From the NCBI RefSeq assembly GCF_052180255.1, contig NZ_CP197466.1:992001-1056000 (forward strand): DNA of 64,000 nucleotides. Direction: 5' to 3'. This document shows positions 41,400 to 49,025 of this stretch, piece after piece. Every line of letters begins with the position of its first letter. The stretch's first letter is position 1. Source of the DNA: Paenibacillus_AM sp052180255. GTDB taxonomy: Bacteria > Bacillota > Bacilli > Paenibacillales > NBRC-103111. Under the pieces are notes generated by a model. It ran no database searches. It had not been told where the DNA came from and was given only the letters and a program-made list of their open reading frames with translations. The position numbers and the translations under genes are program-made.

Positions 41400-42208
41400 A
41401 GTGCGCTCACCAATTCTTTATCATTAGTTGGATTGCCGATTGAAATATTGCGTTTATGCAGTTCTTCCTTTAACTGATAGATGAAAGGAGGCTTTAATCG
41501 GCATTTTTGCATCAGATCTTGTCGGTTAAAAATATCTGCCGGAGCTGCATCTGCGATAATAGTGCCTCGCTCCATAGCAAGTACGCGATCAGATGCTGCG
41601 ATCTCATCCATATCATGCGAAATTGAGATCAATGTATATTTTCCACTCCGATGCATTTCCTGCATGATGGCTATAACTTCACCCGTAGCCAGTTCATCAA
41701 GCATGGAAGTCGCCTCATCGAAAATAATGATTTTCGGTTCCATCGCCAAGATGGCAGCAATCGCTGCACGCTGCTTTTGTCCGCCAGATAATTGCCCAGG
41801 GTGCTTATCTAGCAGATGAGTTATTTTCATTTTAGAAGCGTATAATTGAAGCCTATCTTCCATTTCTGCTTTGGATAATGCTAAGTTTTCTAAACCGAAT
41901 ATCATGTCATCCCTTACGGTTTGTCCAATAAATTGATTATCAGGGTTTTGAAAAATAAAGCCGATCTGCTTTCGAATTTCATACTTGCTTTCTGCCACTA
42001 ATTCGGTGCCACAAATGTGAATTTGTCCAGCATTTTTAAGTAAAAGAGCATTAAGCAGCTTCACAAGCGTAGATTTTCCGCTGCCGTTTGCCCCGACAAT
42101 GGTTACCCATTGCCCTGCAGGAATACAGAGAGTCACATCTTGAATAAGGGGCTCTTCACCGCGGTAGGCGAATGAAACATGCTCCATTTGGATAATGGGT
42201 AGCTTCAT
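41375..42208 (-). CDS. ecfA1: ECF transporter ATPase EcfA1
   Basis: 277 residues. Walker A GANGSGKSTLV, Q-loop FQNPDNQFIG (typical of A1), signature LSGGQKQR, Walker B IIIFDEATSMLD, His-loop ISHDMDE. It lies 30 bases after the Gx-family gene. In most Bacillota ecfA1A2T sits by ribosomal protein genes; here it is with flavin/EET genes, which suggests a dedicated module, possibly for a flavin. Confidence 0.95.
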   Translation of the reverse strand: MKLPIIQMEHVSFAYRGEEPLIQDVTLCIPAGQWVTIVGANGSGKSTLVKLLNALLLKNAGQIHICGTELVAESKYEIRKQIGFIFQNPDNQFIGQTVRDDMIFGLENLALSKAEMEDRLQLYASKMKITHLLDKHPGQLSGGQKQRAAIAAILAMEPKIIIFDEATSMLDELATGEVIAIMQEMHRSGKYTLISISHDMDEIAASDRVLAMERGTIIADAAPADIFNRQDLMQKCRLKPPFIYQLKEELHKRNISIGNPTNDKELVSALWQLYSNM

Positions 42209-42238
42209 GGATATCCCCTTTCTTGTTCTTGTAATTGA

Positions 42239-42787
42239 TTATTCAGGTATGAATGTTTCGAATAGGGATAGCTTGGATAATGATGTGACCAAATACTTCA
42301 CTGCGATTCCGACAAAAATACCCGTCGCAATACCCGTCAACATTAACGCTGGCAAATAGTAAAAGATCGCACTGCTCTTAAGAACGATCATCGCTGCCGC
42401 TAACTGCCCGAAATTGTGAGCAAGTCCGCCAACGATACTGATCCCGATTAGACTGAGCTGCTTACGTCCAATTTTCATTAACACGAACATGACAATGAAG
42501 CTAGCCATAGCGCCAAAGAAACTGAACATGAAACTGGAAAACGTACCGAATATGAAGGCAGTAAGCAGTGTTTTTAAGATGACAAGTGTTAGTGTGTCTT
42601 TACCGTTTAGGAAATATAAACAAGTCAGTACCATGATGTTAGCCAGACCGAGCTTGGCACCAGGTATCGAGAAATTAACTGGAATCATCGCTTCCACGAT
42701 ACTGAGGACAACTGCCACAGCGGCAAATATCGCTAGAATAATGACTTTTTTTAAAGCAGTTGAAGAATCGTTACTTGACGACGGCAT
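42239..42787 (-). CDS. Gx-transporter-family membrane protein (EetB-like)
   Basis: 182 residues from ATG 42787 (GGAGATGATC before it). About five membrane helices. The family is often misnamed heptaprenyl diphosphate synthase component I (Hpre_diP_synt_I) and resembles ECF substrate-binding S components. Segments such as PGAKLGLANIMVL and GGLAHNFGQLAAA are typical. It overlaps the NusG-II gene by 17 bases. Members occur in EET and ApbE-linked loci, so it could be an S component for the adjacent ECF module or part of a membrane electron-transfer unit. Confidence 0.72.
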   Translation of the reverse strand: MPSSSNDSSTALKKVIILAIFAAVAVVLSIVEAMIPVNFSIPGAKLGLANIMVLTCLYFLNGKDTLTLVILKTLLTAFIFGTFSSFMFSFFGAMASFIVMFVLMKIGRKQLSLIGISIVGGLAHNFGQLAAAMIVLKSSAIFYYLPALMLTGIATGIFVGIAVKYLVTSLSKLSLFETFIPE

Positions 42788-43166
42788 CCAGATCATCTCC
42801 TTTGGTCTTACCGATGATTTCCACAAGAACCCGATTAGGAAGACAGACGATGGTTTGCCCAGGTTTGGTAATATGCCCGAAAGTAAAACAAACTTCATCT
42901 GGACAATCAGCTTCTGCCATTTCAATACCATGATCATGAATACGCAGCTTATTGTATCCACGGTCTGTTTTGACTTCAATGAACTGCTCTTCCTGAGTCA
43001 ATTCAACGGTCTTAAATGGTTTACCATCCACAGATATTTTGGCAAAAGTATTCATGTTTTGTAGTTTTCCACTGTCATCTCCAGCAAAAAAACGGGGAAC
43101 CATAAAAATCAGTGCACCAATTAGAACAACTGCGATGAGGATCATATCACCACGTTTAAGTTTCAT
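42771..43166 (-). CDS. NusG domain II protein, membrane-anchored (EetA-like)
   Basis: 131 residues from ATG 43166 (AGAGGT well spaced; ATG 43172 would be too close). One N-terminal membrane anchor (ILIAVVLIGALIFMV) and an extracytoplasmic NusG-II domain with CPDEVC and the closing GQTIVCLPNRVLVEI, typical of the family. Such proteins are encoded beside Gx-family and ApbE genes, and in the Listeria EET locus. The gene is divergent from the ApbE gene across a 220-base gap, making a shared control region likely. Direct function is unknown. Confidence 0.72.
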   Translation of the reverse strand: MKLKRGDMILIAVVLIGALIFMVPRFFAGDDSGKLQNMNTFAKISVDGKPFKTVELTQEEQFIEVKTDRGYNKLRIHDHGIEMAEADCPDEVCFTFGHITKPGQTIVCLPNRVLVEIIGKTKGDDLDAVVK

Positions 43167-43385
43167 ATCCATTACCTCTACTTCTAGTTTTGTACAATCT
43201 AAATAATATGTGAAAAAATGTACATACTTAAAATCAATCATCATTATACACGAATTTAGTGTAACTCGCTATGAAGAAACCCATAGCCATTTTTGTAAAA
43301 TACGTTTTGGCTGTGACATCCGTCATACTCTGTCTAAATAATGTTTGCTAAAATGACCCCAAATATGGAACGCTGGAGGACATCT

Positions 43386-44453
43386 ATGGGTACTCAACTA
43401 AGAATCAAAAAATGGCTAATTATGTTCGTATGTGTATCTATGCTTCTCATTAGTGCATGCGGCACTAACAAGGGTGCGGCTGCAAGCGATAAGACGGATC
43501 AACCCCGTGTTGAATCGTACTTTATTTTTGATACATTAGTGACTTTAAAGGTATACAGCAAGAAAGTAACCGATCAGCATTTTGCAGAAATGCACGCGCT
43601 CATGAAAGATATTGATACTAAGCTAAATCGTGAGCATGAAGCGGGTGAGTTGTACAATGTGAATCATCAAGCGGGTAAAGAGGCCGTTCAAGTATCCAAA
43701 GATACATTTGATGTCGTAAAAAAAGCATACACTTACTCCGAACTGTCAAAAGGTAACTTTGACTTCGCCATTGGACCACTTGTTGACCTATGGCAGATTG
43801 GTAAAGAAGGTGCACATGTTCCAAAGAAAAGCGATATTGAGCATGCAGCTACCCTTGTCAACTATAAAGAAGTCATTTTAGATGAAGCCAATCACACCAT
43901 CAAACTTACCAAAGAAGGCATGAGTATCGACCTTGGAGGTATTGGAAAAGGCTATGCAGCGGATAAGCTTGCCGAATATTTAAAAGATCATGGGATGGAT
44001 AGTGCTATTATTGATTTGGGTGGAAATATTTATGCAGTTGGTTCCAAAGTCGGTGACCAACCATGGAATATTGGCATTCAAGATCCAAATGAAACGCGTG
44101 GGAACCAAATTGGAAAGATGAAAATTACAGACCAAACCGTAGTAACTTCGGGGGTTTATGAGCGCTTTTTCGTTGAAAATGGTGTACATTACCATCACAT
44201 TTTAGATCCGCATACAGGCTATCCTGTGAAAAATAATATAAACAGTGTTACGATCGTGACAAAACACTCTACGGATGCAGATGCGTTATCGACAACTGCC
44301 TTTACTTTAGGAGTAGATGAGGGATTGAAATTAATGAATTCACTTGATGGGGTAGAAGCATTATTTATTACAACTGACAATAAAGTGTATGCAACTACGG
44401 GCATTAAGGATAAATTTGAACTTACAGATAAGACCTATCAATGGGCGAATTAA
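43386..44453 (+). CDS. apbE: FAD:protein FMN transferase, lipoprotein (ApbE/FmnB)
   Basis: 355 residues from ATG 43386 behind CTGGAGGA. Lipobox LISAC; the ApbE fold shows GGIGKGYAADKLAEYL, IDLGGNIYAVG, and the DPHTGYPV and TDADALSTTAF motifs for FAD and Mg2+. It transfers FMN from FAD to a Ser/Thr of extracytoplasmic proteins. In this window its natural substrate would be the two-repeat lipoprotein at 19437, about 23 kb away. The divergent NusG-II/Gx/ECF set may supply flavin to it. Confidence 0.92.
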   Translation: MGTQLRIKKWLIMFVCVSMLLISACGTNKGAAASDKTDQPRVESYFIFDTLVTLKVYSKKVTDQHFAEMHALMKDIDTKLNREHEAGELYNVNHQAGKEAVQVSKDTFDVVKKAYTYSELSKGNFDFAIGPLVDLWQIGKEGAHVPKKSDIEHAATLVNYKEVILDEANHTIKLTKEGMSIDLGGIGKGYAADKLAEYLKDHGMDSAIIDLGGNIYAVGSKVGDQPWNIGIQDPNETRGNQIGKMKITDQTVVTSGVYERFFVENGVHYHHILDPHTGYPVKNNINSVTIVTKHSTDADALSTTAFTLGVDEGLKLMNSLDGVEALFITTDNKVYATTGIKDKFELTDKTYQWAN

Positions 44454-44489
44454 AAAAAGGAGTGCAATGCTGTTAACAGCTTGCACTCC
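44452..44489 (-). terminator. Bidirectional terminator between apbE and nfuA-like gene
   Basis: GGAGTGCAA with GCTG pairs with CAGC and TTGCACTCC around TTAA. Seven As on the left give a strong T run on the minus strand; on the plus strand ATTTAT follows. Confidence 0.8.
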
Positions 44490-44509
44490 ATTTATATGTT
44501 GGTCAATCA

Positions 44510-44758
44510 TTAGAATACTTGAACAACTTCGTGAATACCTTCTACTTCTTCAACCAATGCGCGCTCGATACCTGCTTTAAGCGTGATTGTCGAACTTGGG
44601 CAAGATCCACAAGCGCCCATAAGGCGAAGCTTTACAATACCGTCTTCTACATCTACTAGCTCAACATCACCGCCATCACGTTGCAAGAATGGGCGGAGCT
44701 TATCAAGAACCTCAAGAACTTCATCATATTGACTCACATTTTGTGTGTTTTCAGACAT
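44510..44758 (-). CDS. NifU-like C-terminal Fe-S carrier (YutI-like)
   Basis: 82 residues from ATG 44758. One NifU C-terminal domain with the cluster-binding CGSCP motif and the DGGDVELVDVEDGIV stretch. It acts as a Fe-S scaffold or carrier. In B. subtilis yutI lies by yuzB and yutJ, the same neighbours as here. Confidence 0.92.
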   Translation of the reverse strand: MSENTQNVSQYDEVLEVLDKLRPFLQRDGGDVELVDVEDGIVKLRLMGACGSCPSSTITLKAGIERALVEEVEGIHEVVQVF

Positions 44759-44868
44759 ATTTTCCAACTCCCTTCTTACTCATTATTATATTACATCCAA
44801 CTCCCAATTGAAAATATCTATTGTCCTGTGCGATACTTAATTATTATTTCCTTGAAGGTGGACAAGTT

Positions 44869-45120
44869 ATGAGACCGATAATTGAATTTTGCGCATCCAA
44901 CATGCACCACGGTACCGATAAAGTCATGAAGAAGTTGGAGGAAAATCCAGACTATGATGTCCTTGAATACGGTTGCCTTGGCAACTGTGGGGGCTGTTAT
45001 TTAAGTCCCTATGCACTTGTAAACGGTGAAACCGTTGTTGCAGCCACAGCTGATGAATTATACGAAGAAATCTTACGTAAAATTAAAGAGATAGAAGAAT
45101 GGGACAATTTATTTGAGTAA
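44869..45120 (+). CDS. YuzB-family protein (DUF1450)
   Basis: 83 residues from ATG 44869 behind GAAGGTGG. Conserved cysteines occur in EFCASN and YGCLGNCGGC, which may bind a metal or a Fe-S cluster. The function of the family is unknown. It is convergent with the YutJ-like gene, in the same neighbourhood as in B. subtilis. Confidence 0.85.
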   Translation: MRPIIEFCASNMHHGTDKVMKKLEENPDYDVLEYGCLGNCGGCYLSPYALVNGETVVAATADELYEEILRKIKEIEEWDNLFE

Positions 45121-45132
45121 TACTTGCTTGGA

Positions 45133-46197
45133 TTAGCCAAAATGGTGTTTGGATTTCCATAGCACCCCATTTTTTAGAACACGAGGTACCATTCCAGTCA
45201 TTACGGTACGTTTACCCATAATACCAAATCCAGTTTTCTTCCCTAGTGAACCAAGCACACCTTTTAGCTTAATCTGACCGACACGCGGCGTTTCGTTACG
45301 CCAGATGGCGCCCATAATATCTGCAATTTGTTTGCCCTGCGCTCCAGCTGCTTGACCACTCGGGGAGAAAGGCAGTGAGGCGCAATCCCCAACTACAAAC
45401 ACTTCTGTATACGCGGGTATTTGATGGTATTCATTAATCACTACCCGACCCTGCTTGTCTTTTGGAACTTGCAATGCTTCGACAATGGGACTTGGTTTAA
45501 TCCCAGCTGTCCAAAGCGTCGTATCGGTTAGGATAATTTCATCCCCATTGTACAATTCACAACCTTCTAGACGCGATAGGGAGATGTGTGAGCGCATTTC
45601 GATATCGTGTTGGATCATCCAGCTGCGCACGAATTCTTGAAGTTTGCTCGGGAATGCTGACAGAATACTTGATCCGCGATCCAGTATGCGGATATTCAGA
45701 TCAGGACGACTTTCACGAAGTTCAGCGGCAACCTCAACGCCACTTAATCCACCACCAACAATTGTCACTTGACCATAGGGGTTTACATCATTAATGTTCT
45801 GGTACGTTTTACGTGCTTGTGAGAAGGATTGAATCGAATTGGTGTATTGATCCGCACCGATAATCCCATGATAATTATCTGTACAACCTAGGCCAATCGT
45901 AAGCCAATCATAATCAAGCGGTTCTTTACCCGCGAATAATACTTGTTTGTTCTCCAGATCTACACCTGTTACTTCACCATAGCTCAGTATCAGCCTAGGA
46001 TCATCAGGGAAAGGTGTGCGTAGACTCGTCTCTGCTACAGTGCCTGCAACTAGAGCATAATACTCGGTTTTGAGACCTTGAAATGGCATGCGATCTACGA
46101 GGACAATAACCGTATCATCAGGTAAATCTTTTTCCAGTAGTTGATGTGCAATTGCAAGTCCTCCATACCCTCCGCCGAGAATAACAAACTTCTTCAT
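45133..46197 (-). CDS. NDH-2-family NAD(P)/FAD oxidoreductase (YutJ-like)
   Basis: 354 residues. FAD motif LGGGYGGLAIAHQL, NAD motif VGGGLSGVEVAAEL, and VFVVGDCAS near the end. It is shorter than the two other NDH-2 proteins of this window and lacks a long C-terminal membrane anchor. The usual electron acceptor is menaquinone, but YutJ itself is uncharacterised. A perfect inverted repeat lies just upstream (46233). Confidence 0.85.
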   Translation of the reverse strand: MKKFVILGGGYGGLAIAHQLLEKDLPDDTVIVLVDRMPFQGLKTEYYALVAGTVAETSLRTPFPDDPRLILSYGEVTGVDLENKQVLFAGKEPLDYDWLTIGLGCTDNYHGIIGADQYTNSIQSFSQARKTYQNINDVNPYGQVTIVGGGLSGVEVAAELRESRPDLNIRILDRGSSILSAFPSKLQEFVRSWMIQHDIEMRSHISLSRLEGCELYNGDEIILTDTTLWTAGIKPSPIVEALQVPKDKQGRVVINEYHQIPAYTEVFVVGDCASLPFSPSGQAAGAQGKQIADIMGAIWRNETPRVGQIKLKGVLGSLGKKTGFGIMGKRTVMTGMVPRVLKNGVLWKSKHHFG

Positions 46198-46232
46198 ATG
46201 TCGTATCCTTCCCCAATCTGAATCTTGTTGGA

Positions 46233-46254
46233 AGTGTGTTCATAAGAACACACT
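46233..46254 (-). promoter_or_regulatory. Perfect inverted repeat upstream of the YutJ-like gene
   Basis: AGTGTGTTC and GAACACACT are perfect 9-base arms around ATAA. No T run follows on either strand, so it reads as an operator or mRNA hairpin rather than a terminator. It sits between the mqnE stop and the YutJ-like start. Confidence 0.4.
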
Positions 46255-46263
46255 CTGTATCTA

Positions 46264-47364
46264 TTAGTAAGTTTTTACTTCGTTATAGAACGTATCGCGT
46301 TCAACTGGAATGCGATCAGCGCCTTTAATAAGCCAAATTAACTCATCTTTCGTCAGACCTTCAGGGGATGTCGCTCCTGCGGCATGAGAAATACGCTCCT
46401 CAACAATCGTACCGTGTACGTCAGAAGCTCCAAACGCTAGGGAAATTTGAGTAATCTTCGTTCCCATATTAATGAAATATGCTTTAATATGTTGAATGTT
46501 GTCAACCATTAAGCGCGAGATGGCAATCGTCTTTAGCTCGTCCCAAGCCGATACACGGCGTTTGATACTTGCATTAACGGATGCAGGTTGAACAGAGTTA
46601 GGAATAAATACAAGGAAGCCACCAGTCTCATCTTGAAGTTCACGAAGCTGCATCATATGTTCAATGCGTTCTTCCATTGTTTCAATTGATCCATAAAGCA
46701 TGGTTGCATGCGTTTTCATGCCAAGGCTGTGAGCGACACGTTGCACTTCGAGCCATTGATCTGTTGTTGCTTTACCAACGCCCATTTTCTTGCGGTAACG
46801 TTCAGATAAGATTTCAGCGCCTCCACCAGTAAGTGTTCCAAGCCCTGCTTCAATCAAGGTTTCTAGCACTTCTTTGTAGCTCAAACCAGATATGCGAGAG
46901 AAGAATTCGATTTCAGCTGCAGTATGCGCCTTAATCTCCACATTTGGATACTGCTTTTTCAAACCACGAATACATTCCACATAGTAGTCAAACGACACAT
47001 TCGGGTTATGTCCGCCTGTAATATGGAATTCTCTCATATTTGGGTGGTAGTGCTGATCGATGAATGGGAATATTTCTTCTGCTGTAAGGGTATAAGCCCC
47101 TTCTTCACCTTCATCACGGCGGAAATGGCAAAATGCGCAGTGTGCTTCACACACATTTGTGAAATAAAGGCTCATATTTTCAATGAAATACACTTTCTTT
47201 CCATTCATACGCAGGTTAACCATATTCGCTAATTGTCCAATCGTAAGTAAATCGTCAGATTGGTATAGGTATAAGCCGTCCTCTTTCGATAAGCGCTCTC
47301 CACGCTTAACTTTCTCTGAAATCTCAGTCATTCTTTGGTCAGGGCTGCTCAGGATTATACTCAT
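46264..47364 (-). CDS. mqnE: Aminofutalosine synthase, radical SAM
   Basis: About 366 residues from ATG 47364 (GTG 47367 possible). The radical SAM cluster motif is CEAHCAFC, followed by HFRRDEGEEGAYTL. ITGGHNPNVSFDYY and LTGGGAEILSERYRKKM are typical of MqnE rather than MqnC. It joins 3-[(1-carboxyvinyl)oxy]benzoate to SAM to make aminofutalosine, the early committed step of the futalosine route to menaquinone. With the UbiA/UbiD pair at 34159-36436 it shows that this organism makes menaquinone by futalosine chemistry. Confidence 0.88.
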   Translation of the reverse strand: MSIILSSPDQRMTEISEKVKRGERLSKEDGLYLYQSDDLLTIGQLANMVNLRMNGKKVYFIENMSLYFTNVCEAHCAFCHFRRDEGEEGAYTLTAEEIFPFIDQHYHPNMREFHITGGHNPNVSFDYYVECIRGLKKQYPNVEIKAHTAAEIEFFSRISGLSYKEVLETLIEAGLGTLTGGGAEILSERYRKKMGVGKATTDQWLEVQRVAHSLGMKTHATMLYGSIETMEERIEHMMQLRELQDETGGFLVFIPNSVQPASVNASIKRRVSAWDELKTIAISRLMVDNIQHIKAYFINMGTKITQISLAFGASDVHGTIVEERISHAAGATSPEGLTKDELIWLIKGADRIPVERDTFYNEVKTY

Positions 47365-47634
47365 CACTTAGCCTCCTTCATTTCGTTTATCAATCCATTA
47401 TCCAATGGTTCAATCGTACTTAAATAATCCATCCTATTATAAACCTATCAATAAAGTGGGGCAATACAGAACTGTTGACATTTTCTATGTATGTTGTGAG
47501 CATATGACGTCAAATATTAGGGAAAATATATGAAAAAAGTGGATTTCTGGATTCCAATATGTCAGAATTTCCTGTATACTTTGACATTATGTAGGTTGGT
47601 ACGGAGATCATATTTTGTGTAAAGGTGATGGAGA

Positions 47635-47826
47635 GTGCTGGGGATCATAGATAAGAAAGAGTTGCTTATTGATCTGAATAAACAAATCGAAAATATGCGA
47701 AGTCATATGGTATTGCTCGGAACCAAATATGATTTACTTCACCCAGAAGTTCAAATTTGTAGTAAAAGGTTAGATTGTTTATTGATGGAATACTATATCA
47801 CTTCCTTACACCTGTACAAGGATTAA
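47635..47826 (+). CDS. Spo0E-like aspartyl-phosphate phosphatase
   Basis: 63 residues, GTG start after AAAGGTGATGG. A two-helix hairpin with the family signature SKRLDCLLMEYY (consensus S-x-x-LD-x-L-I-x-x-Y). Such proteins remove phosphate from Spo0A~P and delay sporulation. It lies about 750 bases from sda, another inhibitor of sporulation entry. The 47365-47634 stretch upstream shows no clear element beyond an isolated TTGACA. Confidence 0.82.
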   Translation: MLGIIDKKELLIDLNKQIENMRSHMVLLGTKYDLLHPEVQICSKRLDCLLMEYYITSLHLYKD

Positions 47827-47913
47827 TATGACGATTATCGTCCCTTGAGCCTCTTTTTAATTCAGGGTATACTGAAGGTAAGAAATAAAATGTGTGATAG
47901 GAGGGACTTACCC

Positions 47914-48270
47914 ATGATTCAAATTAGCGTTGCTGCAGCCGATAAAATAAAAGAAATGTTAGCCGCTGAAGAATTGCCCAACTTGTTCTTACGTTTAGGC
48001 GTAACTGCAGGTGGATGCAGCGGTTTTTCTTATGGAATGGGATTTGACGATGCGCAAGTACCATCAGATAAAGAATTCGAATTGCATGGTTTAAAAGTAG
48101 TCGTAGACGAAGATAGCGCTAAATATTTGTACGGTGTTGAGATCGACTTTAAAGATGCAGGAATGGGCGGGGGCTTTACAATTGATAACCCGAATGCAGT
48201 TGCATCTTGTGGTTGTGGACAGTCCTTTAAGCATAAGGAAGAAGAAGGCGCACCTGAAAAGTGTGATTAA
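47914..48270 (+). CDS. HesB/IscA-family Fe-S assembly protein (ErpA-like)
   Basis: 118 residues from ATG 47914 behind ATAGGAGGG. The three cluster-binding cysteines are seen as GGCSG and the C-terminal SCGCG. An acidic/charged tail EEEGAPEKCD adds a fourth Cys. It is an A-type carrier that delivers Fe-S clusters to apoproteins; with the NfuA-like gene nearby it forms a Fe-S maturation neighbourhood that suits the radical SAM, SDH and U32 genes here. Confidence 0.9.
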   Translation: MIQISVAAADKIKEMLAAEELPNLFLRLGVTAGGCSGFSYGMGFDDAQVPSDKEFELHGLKVVVDEDSAKYLYGVEIDFKDAGMGGGFTIDNPNAVASCGCGQSFKHKEEEGAPEKCD

Positions 48271-48283
48271 ATAAGGTGAGACT

Positions 48284-48333
48284 AACCTTTTGAGTCCGTG
48301 TAGGTTTCCTGCACGATTCAAGAGGTTTTTTTA
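48284..48333 (+). terminator. Intrinsic terminator
   Basis: AACCTTTTGA and CGTG pair with CACG and TCAAGAGGTT, followed by TTTTTT. Confidence 0.75.
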
Positions 48334-48396
48334 TTTTCTTCAATAAAAAAACCTATTCAAGACAAGGTTTTAAATTATATTTTTTAATCATCAAAA

Positions 48397-48508
48397 TAAT
48401 TCACAGCTTGTGCATAATTCTTATCCACATAACCCCCAGTGGATTAACAAGGATTTAGACAATTATCAACAATTAATCAACAAAATATTCACAATATTCT
48501 GTGGATAA
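48397..48508 (+). promoter_or_regulatory. DnaA-box cluster upstream of sda
   Basis: Within about 110 AT-rich bases there are two perfect DnaA boxes, TTATCCACA (48421-48429, plus) and TGTGGATAA (48500-48508, minus), and TGTGCATAA (48409-48417), a perfect match to TTATNCACA on the minus strand. Three one-mismatch boxes lie at 48397-48405, 48463-48471 and 48485-48493. The last perfect box is about 70 bases before the sda start. The sda gene of B. subtilis is activated through DnaA, so the arrangement has a clear functional reading. Confidence 0.75.
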
Positions 48509-48576
48509 GCTCAGCTTGTTCTATTTTTTTGATCGTGATAGTATGATGATACTTTAAATGGAAAAAGGTGGTTAAT

Positions 48577-48720
48577 TTGAGAATAATAAGTGACGAAATG
48601 CTTCTCAGTTCCTTTTATCAGGCTGTCGATTTACAGCTAGAGAACGAATTTATTGATCTTTTGTTGACCGAGATCAAGCGGCGTAGATTAAAACTAGTAA
48701 GAACGCACATACACAGATAA
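48577..48720 (+). CDS. sda: Sporulation inhibitor Sda
   Basis: 47 residues, TTG start at 48577 behind AAAGGTGG. The sequence begins MRIISDEMLLSSFYQA and contains FIDLLLTEIKRR, closely following B. subtilis Sda (MRKLSDELL..., FIELIENEIKRR), with the same length and two-helix hairpin. Sda binds the sporulation histidine kinase KinA and blocks phosphorelay when replication initiation is perturbed. It lies directly downstream of a DnaA-box cluster. Its 3' end overlaps the end of the convergent zinc-ribbon gene by 27 bases. The gene is easily missed because of its size and TTG start. Confidence 0.88.
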   Translation: MRIISDEMLLSSFYQAVDLQLENEFIDLLLTEIKRRRLKLVRTHIHR

Positions 48721-48945
48721 TTGGAAGGTATGGTCACAAAGAGGACAACTCATCATGTGGACACAAGTGTGCTGCTGCAGATCAGCTAATCCATTGGTGA
48801 ATGATAATACATCCATCGATCGATACGGAGCATAGGGTCCTAAATAATCGTTATATGGACCAAAGTCCTGAGCTTCAGCATGACAATGTGGGCAAGAAGC
48901 AGTGAGATTCTCTAGACCATTACATACTTCGCAAAAATAAGACAA
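48694..48945 (-). CDS. Small Cys-rich (zinc-ribbon-like) protein, unknown
   Basis: 83 residues. The best start is TTG 48945, correctly spaced from AAGGAGG. Three CxxC knuckles (CEVC, CPHC, CPLC) plus a CVHMMSC segment suggest one or two zinc sites. No family is recognised. Its ribosome site lies within one arm of a strong hairpin (48944-48997), and its 3' end overlaps sda on the other strand, so expression of the two may interfere. Confidence 0.6.
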   Translation of the reverse strand: MSYFCEVCNGLENLTASCPHCHAEAQDFGPYNDYLGPYAPYRSMDVLSFTNGLADLQQHTCVHMMSCPLCDHTFQLSVYVRSY

Positions 48946-48997
48946 AGGGTATTCCTCCTTGTAATCGATTTGATCGAACAAGGATAGAATACCCTTT
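48944..48997 (+). terminator. Hairpin: sda-strand terminator and SD-sequestering element
   Basis: AAAGGGTATTC and CCTTGT pair with ACAAGG and GAATACCCTTT, followed by TTT. On the plus strand this is an intrinsic terminator for transcripts reading from sda. On the minus strand the same stem buries the AAGGAGG ribosome site of the Cys-rich gene. Confidence 0.65.
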
Positions 48998-49025
48998 TTT
49001 ATTGGAAGCTATTTGTTACAATGAA

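Noticed and set aside
43167..43385. FMN riboswitch between the NusG-II and apbE genes
   Set aside because: None of the conserved RFN-element blocks are present; only divergent promoter-like AT-rich sequence is seen.
48397..48508. DnaA-box cluster as a replication origin
   Set aside because: dnaA, dnaN and gyrase genes are absent, there is no long AT-rich unwinding region with DnaA-trios that I can see, and a DnaA-regulated gene (sda) follows directly.
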